From: Anaerolineales bacterium | Lineage (GTDB): Bacteria; Chloroflexota; Anaerolineae; Anaerolineales; DRMV01 | Length of the DNA stretch: 7,829 nucleotides | Assembly: GCA_015494815.1 (NCBI GenBank) | Contig: WGAK01000144.1 | Span: 1 to 7,829, forward strand | Reading direction: 5' to 3' | Part shown: positions 6,250-7,829 of the stretch, in pieces | Position numbering within the stretch: position 1 is the first letter of the stretch | Layout of the letters: each line of letters starts with the position of its first letter | Notes under the pieces: model-generated | Database searches by the model: none | Told to the model about the DNA's origin: nothing | The model's input: the letters and a program-made list of their open reading frames with translations, nothing else | Program-made: the position numbers and the translations under genes

Positions 6250-7252
6250 CGACATTCGGGCCCACTGGCCGTTCCTGGTCGTGGGCGTCGGCTCCATCGG
6301 CCGGCGTCACATCGCCAACCTGCGGCGTCTGGGCGTGCGGCGTTTGTGGGCCTACGACCCGCAGCGCGAGCGGGTGGACGAGGTCGAGGCTCGCTGGGGC
6401 GTGCGGGGCTTCGCCTCCTTGGACGAGGCCCTGGCCGCAGGCCCCAAGGTGGTCTGGATTTGCTCGCCACCGGTGTACCACATCCCGCAGGCGCTGGCCG
6501 CGGCGCGGGCCGGCGCGCATTTGTTCATCGAGAAACCCCTTTCGGCCAGCCTCGAGGGCGTAGATGCGCTCATCGCCGAGGTGGAGGCCCGCAACCTGCG
6601 CACGCTGGTGGGGTGCAACTTTCACTTTCACCCCGGCCTGCAGCGCCTCAAGGCCCTGGTGACCCGCGAGGCCCTGGGCCGGGTGATTTTCGCGCGCGCC
6701 GAGTTCGGCCAATACCTCCCCGATTGGCACCCATGGGAGGACTACCGCCAGGGCTACAGCGCGCGGCGGGCCCTGGGCGGCGGCGTGGTGCTGGACCGCA
6801 TCCACGAGGTGGACTACCTGGTGTGGCTCTTCGGGCCGGTGGAAGAGGTGACCGGCCTGGTAGGGCAGTGGGGCGGCCTGGACATCGAAACCGAAGACCT
6901 GGCCGAAGCCTGGCTGCGGTTTCGTTCGGGTGTGGTGGCCGCGGTGCATGTGGACTACCTCAACCGCACCTACACCTGCCGGGCCGAGTTGGTGGGCAGC
7001 ACCGGCACCGCGTGGTGGTCCTTCTTGCCGCACGAGACGCGCCTTTACGACGCGACGCAGCGCGAGACGCGCGCCTGGGCCTGGCCCCAGTACGAGATCA
7101 ACCAGATGTACCTGGACCAGGCCCGACACTTCTTGCGGGTGCTGGCCGGCGAAGAAGAAAGCCAGAAGGATGTGCGCCAGGCCCGGCACATCCTGGAAGT
7201 CGCGCTGGCCATCAAGGCCTCCGCGGCCCAGGGAAGGAGTGTACGCCTATGA
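6227..7252 (+). CDS. Gfo/Idh/MocA-family oxidoreductase
   Basis: This 341-residue protein has the fold of glucose-fructose oxidoreductase and inositol dehydrogenase relatives. It has a Rossmann domain with the GVGSIGRRH nucleotide loop (20-28), the typical Glu-Lys-Pro at 102-104 with the catalytic-type Lys103, and an alpha/beta domain containing GGGVVLDRIHEVDYLVWLFG (184-203) with His193 as likely catalytic residue. It should oxidise or reduce a sugar or sugar-nucleotide hydroxyl with NAD(P). The substrate is unknown. Gfo/Idh/MocA proteins occur often in surface-sugar and nonulosonate clusters, which fits here. ATG 6227 has GGAGG (6216-6220) 6 bases upstream, inside the end of the preceding gene, so expression is probably coupled. 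The stop overlaps the next start as ATGA. Confidence 0.88.
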   Translation: MPTTASYDDIRAHWPFLVVGVGSIGRRHIANLRRLGVRRLWAYDPQRERVDEVEARWGVRGFASLDEALAAGPKVVWICSPPVYHIPQALAAARAGAHLFIEKPLSASLEGVDALIAEVEARNLRTLVGCNFHFHPGLQRLKALVTREALGRVIFARAEFGQYLPDWHPWEDYRQGYSARRALGGGVVLDRIHEVDYLVWLFGPVEEVTGLVGQWGGLDIETEDLAEAWLRFRSGVVAAVHVDYLNRTYTCRAELVGSTGTAWWSFLPHETRLYDATQRETRAWAWPQYEINQMYLDQARHFLRVLAGEEESQKDVRQARHILEVALAIKASAAQGRSVRL

Positions 7253-7829
7253 CCCGCATCGTCGGCATCATCCAGGCCCGCATGGGCTCGACGCGCTTGC
7301 CCAGCAAGGCCCTGGCCGACCTGGCCGGCGCGCCGTTCTTCGCCCGCGTGGTGGAGCGGATGCGGGCGTGCGAGACGCTGGACGCGCTGGTGCTGGCGAC
7401 CACCACCGCGGCCGCGGACGACCCCCTGGCCGCCCTGGCCGCGGACCTGGGCCTGCTCGTCTATCGCGGCGCGGTGGACGATGTGCTGGACCGCTTCGTC
7501 CACGCCGCGCGCATGGCCGCGGCCGACCTCATTGTGCGCATCACCGCGGACGACCCCTTCAAGGACCCGGTGGTGACGGACCACGCGGTGCGGCTGTGGT
7601 TGCAGCAGCCCGACCTGGATTATGTGAGCAACACCCTCGAGCCCACCTACCCCGAGGGCCTGGACATCGAGGTGGTCACCCGCGCCGCGCTGGAGCGCGC
7701 CCACCGTGAAGCCCGCCTGCCCTCGGAGCGGGAGCATGTCACGCCCTACATCTGGAAGCACCCCGACCGCTTTCGCGTGCACAACTTCAAGCATGCGCGC
7801 GACCTGTCGCACCTGCGTTGGACCGTGGA
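7249..7829 (+). CDS. SpsF-like cytidylyltransferase, N-terminal part (runs off right edge)
   Basis: One hundred and ninety-three codons are open from ATG 7249 to the window edge. The protein starts MTRIVGIIQARMGSTRLPSK, the nucleotide-binding signature of the SpsF group (CMP-Kdo and CMP-nonulosonate synthetase relatives). It continues with VRITADDPFKDP (about 95-106), DYVSNT, TYPEGLDIEVV and REHVTPYI, and DLSHLRWTV at the right edge, all typical of this family. The reaction is expected to be CTP plus an acidic sugar giving a CMP-sugar and pyrophosphate, but some SpsF-like domains have no proven activity. AAGGAG (7234-7239) is 9 bases upstream. The start overlaps the preceding stop (ATGA), so it is translated in coupling with it. 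The C-terminus and any fused domain are not visible. Confidence 0.85.
   Translation, partial: MTRIVGIIQARMGSTRLPSKALADLAGAPFFARVVERMRACETLDALVLATTTAAADDPLAALAADLGLLVYRGAVDDVLDRFVHAARMAAADLIVRITADDPFKDPVVTDHAVRLWLQQPDLDYVSNTLEPTYPEGLDIEVVTRAALERAHREARLPSEREHVTPYIWKHPDRFRVHNFKHARDLSHLRWTV

Noticed and set aside
1..7829. CRISPR array, tRNA or rRNA genes.
   Set aside because: No spaced repeat series and no tRNA-like or rRNA-like segment was seen on reading either strand; nearly all the sequence is protein-coding.

Overview
This is a GC-rich bacterial window holding parts of two divergent gene sets, with insertion-sequence debris at the left edge. The organism is most likely a member of the Chloroflexota (Anaerolineae-like). 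That is an inference from the GC-rich coding style, the ISKra4/UPF0236-type transposase start, the style of the broken AAA-type ATPase fragment, and a surface-glycan operon of SDR, Gfo/Idh/MocA and SpsF-like genes. There is no rRNA, tRNA or other taxonomic marker to settle it.

Layout. Positions 1-347 are one end of an insertion sequence whose transposase reads leftward off the window (1-283, minus). The element abuts a 39-codon minus-strand fragment (347-466) that looks like the N-terminus of an AAA/STAND-type ATP-binding protein cut off by the insertion. Next come two minus-strand fatty-acid beta-oxidation genes: an enoyl-CoA hydratase (515-1294) and, upstream of it in transcription order, an acyl-CoA dehydrogenase (1322-2488). 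They catalyse successive steps (acyl-CoA to enoyl-CoA to 3-hydroxyacyl-CoA) and are 27 bases apart, so they probably form one operon.

The gap 2489-2639 is a divergent control region. The -10 boxes of the two directions overlap (TATAAT on minus, TATAAC on plus). The region also holds a 7-base tandem repeat and a 5-3-5 inverted repeat.

The right half is a plus-strand operon for activated sugars and surface glycan. Its genes are a capsule-type glycosyltransferase (2640-4253), a PseB-type UDP-GlcNAc 4,6-dehydratase (inverting) (4266-5279), an RmlD-like SDR reductase (5293-6249), a Gfo/Idh/MocA oxidoreductase (6227-7252) and an SpsF-like cytidylyltransferase that runs off the right edge (7249-7829). 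Spacing is 12 bases, 13 bases, a 23-base overlap and a 4-base ATGA overlap, which suggests tight translational coupling. PseB opens the pseudaminic-acid pathway and SpsF-like enzymes resemble CMP-Kdo/CMP-nonulosonate synthetases. The set therefore suggests synthesis of a CMP-activated acidic or unusual sugar, perhaps a nonulosonic-acid variant, for capsule, S-layer or another surface glycan. The aminotransferase and NeuB/PseI-type synthase expected for such a route are not in view and could lie beyond 7829.

Apart from the IS end there is no gene-free stretch over 300 bases. Long open frames opposite the real genes are by-products of high GC.
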